NCBI GenBank assembly: GCA_011523115.1
Contig: WTHO01000029.1
Location: 1-22,378 of the forward strand
Direction of reading: 5' to 3'
DNA from: Halieaceae bacterium
Lineage (GTDB): Bacteria > Pseudomonadota > Gammaproteobacteria > Pseudomonadales > Halieaceae
Length of the DNA stretch: 22,378 nt
The position numbers were made by a program, and so were the translations under genes. Of this stretch, positions 15,431-22,378 are shown in pieces; the stretch's first letter is position 1, and each line of letters opens with the position of its first letter. The notes under the pieces are model-generated. The model ran no database searches. It saw only the letters and a list, made by a program, of their open reading frames with translations, and was not told where the DNA came from.

Positions 15431-16291
15431 CTATGTGACTTCCGGGGGCTGATGCTTCCAGCGACGATTGGACCACAGGTAACTCTCCGGCTCTTCCCGA
15501 ATCGTTTGCTCTGCGGCGCGGATATACGCCTCGATGATCTGTTCTTCGGTCAGTTGCCCCGGCGTTTCGACGATCGGTATCAAGCTGAGATGATAGCGCC
15601 CGCGCGCTTTTCTCCGGCACCGTGCAAACATGACGGGGAAGCCGGTCAGCTGGGATATTGTTGCGGGCCCCAGAAAAAAGCCGGTTGGCTGGTTGAGCCA
15701 CTCGGTCCAGTAGACATTATCCCGCCCGCCCGGGGACTGATCAGCGAGCAGCACCAACGCCCGAAACCGCCGGCGGTTCTTGAGCACGTTGCGGGCAACC
15801 TTTTCCATGAGGATGGGCTCGCCGCCGAATCGACTCCGGACCTCATAGGCAAACCGTTCGGCGCCTTCGTTGCGCAGGCGCTTGTACACAGGATCAATCT
15901 GTATATCGCCGTGGGCGTTAGCCGCGTGCATCATCCACTCCCAATTGCCCAAGTGAATGGTGAGCACGACCACCGACTTTGAGCGGTTTTCAGTTAACCG
16001 CTCAAGCTCATCGAGTCCCTCAATCGTCACGCGACGTTTGAATTCAGCAAGTGGCATGCGCGACGCGTGCAGTATCTCCATGGTCACGTCGGTGAACTGA
16101 CGATAGAAACGTTTGGTCGTATCTGCTCGCCATGCTGCATCACGTTCTGGAAAGGCGTTTGCAAGATTAGTGTCTATGACTTTGGCCCGGTATCGAAACA
16201 CCCGCTGCAACAGGAGTGCCATGAGCCACGCCAAACCGTACTTAAGGGGTAGCGGCAGAAATGCCAGCGCCTTGTACAACCAGTAGATCAT
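15431..16291 (-). CDS. LpxL/HtrB-family acyltransferase
   Basis: A 286-residue membrane-associated acyltransferase of the lipid A late-acyltransferase superfamily. The catalytic H-x4-E motif is HLGNWE at 113-118, preceded by the hydrophobic N-terminal anchor (about 4-30) and the RAKVIDTNLANAFPE stretch typical of the group. Further family blocks are LADQSPGG (near 182-189) and FFLGPATISQLTGFPVMFA (near 206-224). The enzyme probably transfers a fatty acyl chain from acyl-ACP to a lipid A precursor or a related glycolipid, at the cytoplasmic face of the inner membrane; the exact acceptor cannot be assigned. The ATG at 16291 overlaps the stop of the LRR lipoprotein gene by four bases (ATGA), so the two are translationally coupled. 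Confidence 0.92.
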   Translation of the reverse strand: MIYWLYKALAFLPLPLKYGLAWLMALLLQRVFRYRAKVIDTNLANAFPERDAAWRADTTKRFYRQFTDVTMEILHASRMPLAEFKRRVTIEGLDELERLTENRSKSVVVLTIHLGNWEWMMHAANAHGDIQIDPVYKRLRNEGAERFAYEVRSRFGGEPILMEKVARNVLKNRRRFRALVLLADQSPGGRDNVYWTEWLNQPTGFFLGPATISQLTGFPVMFARCRRKARGRYHLSLIPIVETPGQLTEEQIIEAYIRAAEQTIREEPESYLWSNRRWKHQPPEVT

Positions 16292-16812
16292 GTCGCGTTA
16301 CAGTGATCCGGTAAGGTGAGTTGAAGATTTAGCGGGATTTTATCGGATGAGGGGCATTGCAGTTGCGGATTGCCGTCAAGGTCAAGCGCGCGCAGACTCG
16401 TCATTCTCAGAACCGGGACGGGGTCGACAATGTCATTGTCGTCAAGCCAAAGCTGTTCCAAGTCTTCAAGGCGCGCCAATTCGAGAAGATTTCTGATCGT
16501 GTTGCCGCTTAATTTGAGTGAACGAATCTGGTCAAATTGTGCCAGACCCGCGAGCGTTGTAATGCCAGCCGCACTGCAGTTCAGATTAATCAGATCGGCG
16601 ACGCCTTGAGCTTCTGTGTCCGTTGCTGTTTGTTGCAGGCAATCTCGCAGGGCGGGGTCCTCGATGCCATCGACTCGCAGAGGGGTGGCGGGTGCATAAA
16701 TTGTCACTTCGTTGACCGTAATGTCGTACTGACGCCATGACGTGCAGGCCGTCATCAGGGCGGTAGTGGTGAGGACGAGTGTAACGGCTAACCCTGTGTG
16801 GAATTGGCTCAT
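16288..16812 (-). CDS. Leucine-rich-repeat lipoprotein, function unknown
   Basis: From the ATG at 16812 this encodes 174 residues. An N-terminal hydrophobic run (7-20) ends in L-M-T-A-C, a slightly atypical lipobox with the candidate lipidated cysteine at 23. After a spacer, about three to four SDS22-like 22-residue leucine-rich repeats run from about 72 to 147, with LKLSGNTI, LWLDDNDI and LDLDGNP giving the LxLxxN pattern. Such repeats usually bind protein partners. The frame stays open to a GTG at 16848, 12 codons upstream, but that start would bury the signal peptide. Neither start has a good ribosome-binding site. The gene overlaps the LpxL-type acyltransferase start by four bases and is divergent from rsmJ. 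No specific function can be assigned. Confidence 0.8.
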   Translation of the reverse strand: MSQFHTGLAVTLVLTTTALMTACTSWRQYDITVNEVTIYAPATPLRVDGIEDPALRDCLQQTATDTEAQGVADLINLNCSAAGITTLAGLAQFDQIRSLKLSGNTIRNLLELARLEDLEQLWLDDNDIVDPVPVLRMTSLRALDLDGNPQLQCPSSDKIPLNLQLTLPDHCNAT

Positions 16813-16861
16813 ATAATGTTTGAGATGATCTTCGAAGCAGTCAATCACGGCCTATCATGCA

Positions 16862-17665
16862 ATGCAAATCAGCATGACTGATCAACCCGCGGGCCCGCCT
16901 AGTCGCCCCACGATTCAGGCCGTAACGGGCGAGTCGCCTGCAAGGGCTCGCGCGGCAGCGCGGGCCTTGGGCTCGCCGCTGGCCGAGGGGCGGCGGCCTC
17001 CCGGGCCGTTGCTGATGGTGGGTGAGACCGACGCCTGGCTAGAGATGGATGGGACTGAGGTGCGCGTGGCGTTTGATTCTGCCAGCATGCGCCATCGCCG
17101 TCGGGGCGGACAGAATGAGTTGTTGGGCCGGGCGGTCGGCGTCAAGGCAGAACGAAAGCCATTGATTTGGGATGCGACCGGTGGCCTCGGGCGGGATGCC
17201 TTTGTGCTGGCTGATCTCGGCTGTCACGTGACCCTGATCGAGCGTATCCCCGTGCTGGCCTGGTTGGTCAATGAGGCTGTCAATGCCGCCAGTGTCAGCG
17301 CTTATCAGCAGGTCCGTGAAGCCGCAGCGCGGATGACGGTCATTACAGGCGACAGTCTCCAGACGGGTGTGCCCCCTGATGCCGTCCTGTATGTGGACCC
17401 CATGTTCCCCGAGCGCAAGAAGGCTGCAGCGGTCAAAAAGGATGCAGTGATGCTGCAGCGATTGGCCGGCACCATCGATGACGTGGACCAGCTTTGGTCG
17501 TGGGCCTGGGCACAGCCGGTTGAGCGGATCGTGGTGAAACGGCCTCTGCGTGCGCCGGTATTAGGCTCGCAGAGACCGTCGCATACTTTGTCGGGCAAAT
17601 CCGTGCGTTTTGACGTGTTTGTGCGGCCGCGTCATGTCGACCCTGCTGTGGGGACGGAGGTGTAG
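16862..17665 (+). CDS. rsmJ: 16S rRNA (guanine(1516)-N(2))-methyltransferase RsmJ
   Basis: A SAM-dependent methyltransferase that modifies G1516 of 16S rRNA, 267 residues. Diagnostic blocks are the RRGGQNELLGRAVG segment (80-93), the SAM-binding DATGGLGRD (104-112), the acidic LIER end of strand 2 (125-128), and the catalytic-type motif DPMFPERKK (179-187) followed by VKKDAVML. KRPLRAP (near 225-231) and the C-terminal strand-swap SVRFDVF also fit. Two in-frame ATGs (16862, 16874) are possible and neither has a visible ribosome-binding site. The first 20 residues look unstructured, so either start would work. An unknown gene begins one base after the stop. Confidence 0.95.
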   Translation: MQISMTDQPAGPPSRPTIQAVTGESPARARAAARALGSPLAEGRRPPGPLLMVGETDAWLEMDGTEVRVAFDSASMRHRRRGGQNELLGRAVGVKAERKPLIWDATGGLGRDAFVLADLGCHVTLIERIPVLAWLVNEAVNAASVSAYQQVREAAARMTVITGDSLQTGVPPDAVLYVDPMFPERKKAAAVKKDAVMLQRLAGTIDDVDQLWSWAWAQPVERIVVKRPLRAPVLGSQRPSHTLSGKSVRFDVFVRPRHVDPAVGTEV

Positions 17666-17666
17666 T

Positions 17667-18212
17667 GTGACAGCGAGTGGGTTCTGGATCGGAGTGGAGT
17701 CGATGCCGCGGTCAGTGCTTCGCGCGGCGCTCCAGCATGAGCGGCCCATATTCTGCGGCCGCCTACCTGCCGATAACATTCTGCAGACTCAGCTGGGGGA
17801 CATGAGTGAGCGGGCAGAGTGGCACGAGGTTGCGCTTGGCACACCGATTGGGCAGGGCTATCTATTGGATCTTCTTCGCCAGCGCCTGCCGGTTGATCGC
17901 GTGGTCTTGTCATTGGCTGCCTCGGCAAGCGGGTATGGCTGCACCCATAAAACGTCGCCGCTGGACAGGTTGTTACAACAGGCTCGTGACGTCGTAGAGG
18001 CTCTGCTGGTCGTCAGCCGCGGCGCTGAGGCGGTGATGGACCCGGTTACTGACGCAAGTATGACCGTCGTGCTCGGGGACTGCGGTGAGCCAGCGACGCC
18101 GCTGAACGAGGGGCTGGCGGCTTTCGTTACGCGGTTTGCTGAGGCGGAGTCAAAGCGATGGGCTGAGATGGGTCTCTCGCTCAGCGTTGAACACGCGCAC
18201 TCAGGCGAGTAA
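17667..18212 (+). CDS. Hypothetical protein, unrecognised family
   Basis: I do not recognise this 181-residue protein. The start is the GTG at 17667, because GGAGG at 17656-17660 (inside the end of rsmJ) sits six bases upstream; the frame itself is open further up inside rsmJ. It begins one base after the rsmJ stop, so it is almost certainly co-translated with it. No signal peptide or membrane segment is evident. Predicted alternation suggests an alpha/beta protein: a hydrophobic strand [11 protein letters not shown] (76-86), an amphipathic helix [19 protein letters not shown] (99-117), then a strand [10 protein letters not shown]. Cysteines at 30, 92 and 139 are present without a recognisable spacing motif. 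The end overlaps the convergent dapE gene by 12 bases. Confidence 0.72.
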   Translation: MTASGFWIGVESMPRSVLRAALQHERPIFCGRLPADNILQTQLGDMSERAEWHEVALGTPIGQGYLLDLLRQRLPVDRVVLSLAASASGYGCTHKTSPLDRLLQQARDVVEALLVVSRGAEAVMDPVTDASMTVVLGDCGEPATPLNEGLAAFVTRFAEAESKRWAEMGLSLSVEHAHSGE

Positions 18213-19346
18213 ACGCTCCAGAATCCCTTTGTAAATTTCGGTCAACTTGGGGATGTCGGCCAGCTTCACACGCTCATTGCATTGGTGAATGGTGGCATTG
18301 ACATGACCGACTTCAACGACCTGCGCTCCACTGGGGGCAATGAAACGACCATCCGATGTGCCCCCTCCGGTGGAGACTTCGGGCCGGCATCCGGCTACCG
18401 CTTCGATGCTTTGCATGACCGCATCCAGCAGGGCTCCGGGCTCCGTCAGAAAGGGCTCACCGCTCAGTGACCATTCGATGTCATAGCTCAGCCCGTGCGC
18501 CTTGAGAATGTCCTCACAGCGGGACTTGATGGCCTCGGCGGTCAGCTCGGTGCTGAATCGCAGATTAAAGAGTACCTCCAAGCGCCCCGGGATGACATTA
18601 GTGACCCCCTGGCCGGCGCGAATAGTAGAAATCTGCAACGACGTTGGGTCGAAGAAATCGTTACCGTTATCCCAGGCCTCTTTGGCGAGGGCATCCAGTG
18701 CAGGCATCGCATGATGAATGGGATTATCTGCAAGATGGGGGTAGGCGATGTGGCCCTGAGTCCCATTCACGATGAGCCGCGCATTGAGTGAGCCCCGGCG
18801 ACCGTTTTTAACGAGGTCGCCCAGAATTGTGGTGCTGGACGGTTCACCCACAACGCACCAGTCGATCTGCTCCCCCCGTGAGCTGAGTGACTCCATCACC
18901 TTCACTGTGCCGTTCTTGGCAGGACCTTCCTCGTCTGAGGTGATGAGGAAGCCAATACGGCCGGCATGATCAGGGTGTTGTTCGATAAATTGCTCACAAG
19001 CCACCACCATCGCCGCGAGGCTGGCCTTCATGTCTGCCGCACCGCGCCCAAAAAGCTCGTCGCCAATCACCGTGGCTTGAAATGGGTCCGAATCCCAGCT
19101 GGCTTCGTCACCGGGGGGCACGACGTCAGTATGCCCTGCAAACGCCAACAGCGGCCCCGATGTGCCATGCGTTGCCCAAAAGTTATCCACCTCTCCAAAC
19201 CGCATCGCGTCAACCGAGAACCCGGCCTGTTTGAGGCGCGAGACCATCGCGTCCTGGCATCCAGCGTCGTCCGGAGTCACGGATTGCCGGGCGATTAACT
19301 CGCGGGTGAGGGCAAGCGTGGCGTCATCAGGGTCAGTTATTGGCAT
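18201..19346 (-). CDS. dapE: Succinyl-diaminopimelate desuccinylase DapE
   Basis: This di-zinc M20-family hydrolase removes succinate from N-succinyl-LL-diaminopimelate. The 381 residues match the family. Metal ligands and catalytic residues are visible as H72 and D74 ([11 protein letters not shown]), D105 (GAADMK), E139-E140 (SDEEGPA), E168 (VGEPSS) and H354 (ATIHQCNE), each about five positions shifted from the H. influenzae enzyme. The dimerisation domain lies about 180-290. The ATG at 19346 overlaps the dapD stop by 14 bases, so the two are coupled. It is the last gene of the dapC-nth-yffB-dapD-dapE run. Confidence 0.98.
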   Translation of the reverse strand: MPITDPDDATLALTRELIARQSVTPDDAGCQDAMVSRLKQAGFSVDAMRFGEVDNFWATHGTSGPLLAFAGHTDVVPPGDEASWDSDPFQATVIGDELFGRGAADMKASLAAMVVACEQFIEQHPDHAGRIGFLITSDEEGPAKNGTVKVMESLSSRGEQIDWCVVGEPSSTTILGDLVKNGRRGSLNARLIVNGTQGHIAYPHLADNPIHHAMPALDALAKEAWDNGNDFFDPTSLQISTIRAGQGVTNVIPGRLEVLFNLRFSTELTAEAIKSRCEDILKAHGLSYDIEWSLSGEPFLTEPGALLDAVMQSIEAVAGCRPEVSTGGGTSDGRFIAPSGAQVVEVGHVNATIHQCNERVKLADIPKLTEIYKGILERLLA

Positions 19347-20343
19347 GTAGCATCTCGTTGAGCTCGACGGCGCTTTTGTTAGTCAGACATTGCACTGTGC
19401 CGGTCGAGGAATGTCGACGAAACAATAAATCTGCGCGGCCGGCCAGTGCTCGGGCAGAGACCGTTTCAATGGTGTCACCCTGCTCGTCCAGCACGCTCAC
19501 CTTGGTGCCGGCCGTGACGAACAAACCCGCCTCGATCGTGCATCGATCGCCCAGTGGAATACCCAAGCCGGCGTTCGCACCAATGAGGCACTCTTTGCCA
19601 ACCGAGATGACGATATTGCCGCCACCCGAGAGCGTGCCCATCGTCGAACAGCCACCCCCTAAATCGGACCCTTCACCCACCCAGACGCCGGCAGAGATGC
19701 GACCTTCGATCATGCCCGGGCCCTCGGTGCCAGCGTTAAAGTTGATGAAGCCTTCGTGCATCACGGTGGTGCCCTCGCCCAAATAGGCCCCCAGTCGCAC
19801 CCGGGCGGTGTGAGCGATGCGCACGCCAGTCGGCACGACGTAGTTCGTCATTTTCGGGAATTTATCGACGCTGGAAACTTCGAGTACCGACCCCTTGAGC
19901 CGAGCGTCCAGCTGCCGCTGCGAAAGCTCTTGCAGGTCGACGGGTCCCTGATCTGTCCAGGCTACATTAGGTAGCAGACCAAATAATCCCGAGATATCAG
20001 TCTGGTGTGGCTTGACCAGTCGATGAGAGATCAGATGCAACTTGAGGTAAGCCTCTTCAACCGACGCAGGTGGAGCGTTGTCTGTTAATGGCGTTGCCAC
20101 CACGGGTTGATCTGTGTCGATCAACTTAGTCGCGAGATCAGCCAGACCTGTGTCACCCGCCCGTGCAAGCGCGTTTGCCAACGCTTTTAGCTGCGCAACA
20201 TCCAGCTTGCCCGCTACCCCTTCCAGGACGCCAGCAACGTCACCGTTCACATGGGTGAGGGGGCGTGGATAAAAAGTATCGAGGGTTGCGCCCTGAGCAT
20301 TCGTGGACACCACGCCCAGACCAAAACCATACAGCGCGCTCAT
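19333..20343 (-). CDS. dapD: 2,3,4,5-tetrahydropyridine-2,6-dicarboxylate N-succinyltransferase DapD
   Basis: The enzyme succinylates tetrahydrodipicolinate using succinyl-CoA. The 336 residues and sequence style are those of the longer Pseudomonas-type DapD (about 344), not the 274-residue E. coli type. The N-terminal alpha/beta domain covers about 1-160, and a left-handed beta-helix built from hexapeptide repeats runs from about 170 to 290 ([20 protein letters not shown] and the following [16 protein letters not shown]). The ATG at 20343 has GAGGAAGAG a normal distance upstream, the best ribosome-binding site on this strand. It begins 12 bases after the yffB-like stop. Confidence 0.97.
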   Translation of the reverse strand: MSALYGFGLGVVSTNAQGATLDTFYPRPLTHVNGDVAGVLEGVAGKLDVAQLKALANALARAGDTGLADLATKLIDTDQPVVATPLTDNAPPASVEEAYLKLHLISHRLVKPHQTDISGLFGLLPNVAWTDQGPVDLQELSQRQLDARLKGSVLEVSSVDKFPKMTNYVVPTGVRIAHTARVRLGAYLGEGTTVMHEGFINFNAGTEGPGMIEGRISAGVWVGEGSDLGGGCSTMGTLSGGGNIVISVGKECLIGANAGLGIPLGDRCTIEAGLFVTAGTKVSVLDEQGDTIETVSARALAGRADLLFRRHSSTGTVQCLTNKSAVELNEMLHANN

Positions 20344-20355
20344 TCGTTCTCTTCC

Positions 20356-20721
20356 TCAAATATCGCCTGAAACATTAAAAACCGCCGCGTATTCTTGCTC
20401 GGAGAATCCCACCAGCAGGATGTCCTGCCATTCCAGCACCGGGCGTTTAATGAGCGTCGGATGCTGGCGCAACGCGCTCACCGCGGCGTCACCATCGAGG
20501 GCTGCCCGCTGGCTGTCGTCTAACTGTTTATACGTTGTACTGCGGCGATTGATCAATCGATCTGCGCCAAGCGTTGTCAGCCATGCCTCTATCTGACTTG
20601 AGGGCGGGGTGTTCTCACGAAGGTCAACAAAGTCATGCGCAATGCCGCGGCTCTCTAGCCACTTTCTCGTTTTGCGGACGGTGTCGCAGTTGGGAATTCC
20701 AAATAGTGTTGGCAGACTCAT
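20356..20721 (-). CDS. ArsC/Spx family reductase, YffB-like
   Basis: A 121-residue thioredoxin-fold protein related to arsenate reductase ArsC and Spx. The redox site has a single cysteine, C12 in GIPNCDTVRKTRKWL, without the second cysteine of a CxxC, as in E. coli YffB. The RSTTYKQLD (80-region), LIKRPVL and VGFSEQEYAAVF blocks are conserved. In E. coli yffB lies directly ahead of dapE; here it is 12 bases ahead of dapD, so the link to dap genes is conserved. The ATG at 20721 is used because it starts the fold; the open frame further upstream encodes low-complexity residues and runs into nth. Function of YffB is not firmly known. Confidence 0.93.
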   Translation of the reverse strand: MSLPTLFGIPNCDTVRKTRKWLESRGIAHDFVDLRENTPPSSQIEAWLTTLGADRLINRRSTTYKQLDDSQRAALDGDAAVSALRQHPTLIKRPVLEWQDILLVGFSEQEYAAVFNVSGDI

Positions 20722-20839
20722 AGCTCTGGGCGTAGTGTCGCGTTCACGCTGCCGCAGTGGCACGGGCTGGCGGGTCGCGAGCGTTCTAGCTTGATGGCCG
20801 CGCAGGTTAGCAGAATTGCGATGGTGTTGCCCTGTATGC
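20722..20839 (-). other. 118-base gap between nth and the yffB-like gene
   Basis: This is the only sizeable gap inside the otherwise tight dapC-dapE run. I see no convincing terminator (no hairpin with T-run) and no good -35/-10 pair on the minus strand. A secondary promoter for yffB-dapD-dapE is possible but cannot be supported from sequence. Confidence 0.4.
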
Positions 20840-21535
20840 TCAGGCCTTGTTGCAACGTTTGGGGTGCTTTCGGGCGGGGTAGCAGGTAGTACAGATCTCG
20901 CAGACACGTCCGTCGCAACCGCGAGCGGTGCAGTATTCCCGCCCGTAATAAATGATTTGCAGGTGTAGTGCGTTCCAGCGCTCCTTGGGGAAGGCCCGTT
21001 TCAGATCCCGCTCCGTCTCCACGACATTGCGGCCCCGGGTCAATCCCCAGCGCTGAGCCAAACGATGGATATGCGTATCGACCGGGAAAGTGGGCATCCC
21101 AAATGCCTGCGCCATGACTACGCTGGCGGTTTTGTGGCCCACCCCGGGTAATTGTTCCAGTGCCTCCAGATTCGCGGGCACCGCGCCGTTGTGGTCCGCC
21201 AAAAGCAGCTCACTCAAGCGGTGTATGGCCTTTGATTTCTGTGGTGATAAACCGCAGGGACGGATGATTGATCTGATTTCCTCGACACTCAGTTGGATCA
21301 TTTGCTCCGGGCAATCGGCTTTAGTGAATAACGCCGGTGTCACCTGATTCACCCGTTCGTCAGTACACTGTGCGCTGAGTAAAACCGCGATGAGCAGGGT
21401 ATAGGGGTCACTATGATCCAGGGGTATGGGCGTCTCTGGGTAGAGTGCCTGTAGTCTCTCATCGATATAGGCGATGCGCTGGGCCTTGCTGAGGTTGTTC
21501 GCGTCGGTCAACTTACCACCCCTGATGAACTGCAT
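20840..21535 (-). CDS. nth: Endonuclease III
   Basis: A base-excision repair DNA glycosylase/AP lyase acting on oxidised pyrimidines. The helix-hairpin-helix LPGVGHKTASVV (129-140) carries the catalytic lysine K135, and the catalytic aspartate is D153 in FPVDTHIHR. The iron-sulfur region is unusual: cysteines at 202, 207, 212, 215, 218 and 228 instead of the normal C-x6-C-x2-C-x5-C. The protein has 231 residues from the ATG at 21535, which overlaps dapC by 23 bases. A TTG at 21511, two bases past the dapC stop, has AGGGG seven bases upstream and gives 223 residues closer to E. coli Nth (211), so the start is not settled. Its position inside a dap cluster is not the order I know from Pseudomonas or E. 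coli. Confidence 0.95.
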   Translation of the reverse strand: MQFIRGGKLTDANNLSKAQRIAYIDERLQALYPETPIPLDHSDPYTLLIAVLLSAQCTDERVNQVTPALFTKADCPEQMIQLSVEEIRSIIRPCGLSPQKSKAIHRLSELLLADHNGAVPANLEALEQLPGVGHKTASVVMAQAFGMPTFPVDTHIHRLAQRWGLTRGRNVVETERDLKRAFPKERWNALHLQIIYYGREYCTARGCDGRVCEICTTCYPARKHPKRCNKA

Positions 21536-22378
21536 GCGCTATCCGCTCTGCGGCTTCTACACAATGAGCCAGTTCTGCGACCAAGGCCAGACGGACCCTG
21601 TTTTCGCCGGGATTCCCCAGCGCTGTGTCTCTGGCGAGGTAACGACCGGGTAGGACTTTTACCGCGGCGCGCTCTAATAGTTGCTTTGCAAAGGTCTCAT
21701 CATCGATTGGCGTCTCAGGCCAGAGGTAGAAGCCCGCCTCGGGCGAGGGCACGGTCATGACGTCAGCGAGGATGGGCGAGACAGCGGCGAACTTTTCTCG
21801 ATACCGTGCGCGGTTCTCGATGACGTGACATTCGTCGGCCCACGCCCATTGGCTGGCCAGCTGGTGATGAGGCGGCATCGCGCAGCCGTGGTAGGTGCGG
21901 TACCGCCTGAAGCGCTCTATCCATCGGGCGTCGCCGGCAACAAAGCCTGATCTCATGCCCGGCAGATTTGATCGTTTGGAGAGGCTGTGAAAGCACAGGC
22001 AATGACGGTAATCGTGATACCCCAGATCGACCGCAGCCTGCAGTAAGCCGGGTGGAGGTGCCGCCTCATCTGGATAAATCTCGCTGTAACATTCGTCGCT
22101 GGCAATAAGGAAATGGTGCTCCTCGGCAAGCTGTATCAACTTCTGCAGCGCTTCACGTGGCATGACTGCGCCAGCGGGGTTGCCAGGAGTACAGAGATAA
22201 AGCAGTTCGCAGACTTGCCACTGCTCAGAGGTGATGGCATCAAAATCCGGGAGAAAGTCTGTGTCCTCATCGCAGTTCACCCATATTGGCTGAGTGCCTG
22301 CCAACAGCGCGGCCCCCTCGTAAATTTGGTAGAACGGATTCGGTGATATCACCGCGCCAGGTGTGCCATAGGTCACAA
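21513..22378 (-). CDS. dapC: Succinyldiaminopimelate transaminase DapC, N-terminal part missing
   Basis: A fold-type I PLP aminotransferase; the frame is open to the right edge of the window, so the gene starts beyond it. About 288 residues are visible, against about 400 expected. The segment SPNPFYQIYEGAALLAG at the visible start is typical of DapC. Cofactor-site residues include CTPGNPAGAV, SDECYSEIY and the Schiff-base lysine in SLSKRSNLPGMRSGF (134 of the visible fragment), and the carboxylate-binding arginine is likely in NRVRLALV near the end. DapC converts N-succinyl-2-amino-6-ketopimelate to N-succinyl-diaminopimelate with glutamate. With dapD and dapE downstream it completes the succinylase branch. 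Other class I aminotransferases are similar, but context makes DapC the clear choice. Confidence 0.94.
   Translation of the reverse strand, partial: VTYGTPGAVISPNPFYQIYEGAALLAGTQPIWVNCDEDTDFLPDFDAITSEQWQVCELLYLCTPGNPAGAVMPREALQKLIQLAEEHHFLIASDECYSEIYPDEAAPPPGLLQAAVDLGYHDYRHCLCFHSLSKRSNLPGMRSGFVAGDARWIERFRRYRTYHGCAMPPHHQLASQWAWADECHVIENRARYREKFAAVSPILADVMTVPSPEAGFYLWPETPIDDETFAKQLLERAAVKVLPGRYLARDTALGNPGENRVRLALVAELAHCVEAAERIAHAVHQGW

Noticed and set aside
20722..20907. N-terminal extension of the yffB-like frame into nth
   Set aside because: The added residues are low-complexity and run antisense-free over the nth end; the family starts at the ATG at 20721.

Overview
The window reads as a chromosomal housekeeping stretch from a gammaproteobacterium. 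The marker set supports this: Hda with a clamp-binding motif, the lipoprotein BamC behind dapA, RsmJ, a DUF2069 gene behind wrbA, SppA, and the succinylase branch of lysine biosynthesis (dapC, dapD, dapE). DapD has the longer Pseudomonas-type length. A marine lineage near Halieaceae/Cellvibrionales is my guess from gene style only; no rRNA or other decisive marker is present. I saw no tRNA, rRNA, CRISPR array, insertion sequence, integrase or phage gene.

Layout. 1-1509 (+): 3' part of a DUF2066 gene, then hda. 1469-2972 (-): a VUT/YhhQ-type transporter and an SDR oxidoreductase, overlapping each other. 3132-3614 (+): a divergent 6-pyruvoyl-tetrahydropterin-synthase-like protein, followed by a structured intergenic stretch that has a sigma-E-like promoter motif and a strong intrinsic terminator (possible small RNA). 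3867-5515 (-): a YihY/BrkB membrane protein and a thioredoxin-like lipoprotein, joined stop-to-start. 5607-6592 (+): wrbA and DUF2069. 6734-9267 (+): sppA and a Nudix hydrolase. 9290-9868 (-): an exported DUF3806 protein. 9914-12614 (+): dapA-bamC-MBL hydrolase, each overlapping the next by 4 or 1 bases. 12661-15403 (+): a three-gene lower meta-cleavage pathway (hydratase, acylating acetaldehyde dehydrogenase, aldolase). 15431-16812 (-): a leucine-rich-repeat lipoprotein and an LpxL-type acyltransferase. 16862-18212 (+): rsmJ and an unrecognised 181-residue protein. 18201-22378 (-): dapC (cut by the window edge), nth, a YffB/Spx-like gene, dapD and dapE.

How the genes work together. dapA, dapD, dapC and dapE cover four steps from aspartate semialdehyde towards meso-diaminopimelate, needed for peptidoglycan and lysine. 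They sit at two separate loci. BamC, the LpxL-like acyltransferase, SppA, YihY and several predicted lipoproteins give the window an envelope flavour. The mhp-type trio would turn a 2-hydroxypentadienoate-type product into pyruvate and acetyl-CoA (or propionyl-CoA), but no ring-cleavage gene is present.

Most of the window is ordinary. The parts most worth a second look are the putative sigma-E-driven small RNA at about 3634-3798, the PTPS-like protein that lacks the usual catalytic cysteine but shows an E-x2-HGH motif, the unusual iron-sulfur cysteine spacing in Nth, and the LRR lipoprotein coupled to a lipid A-type acyltransferase.
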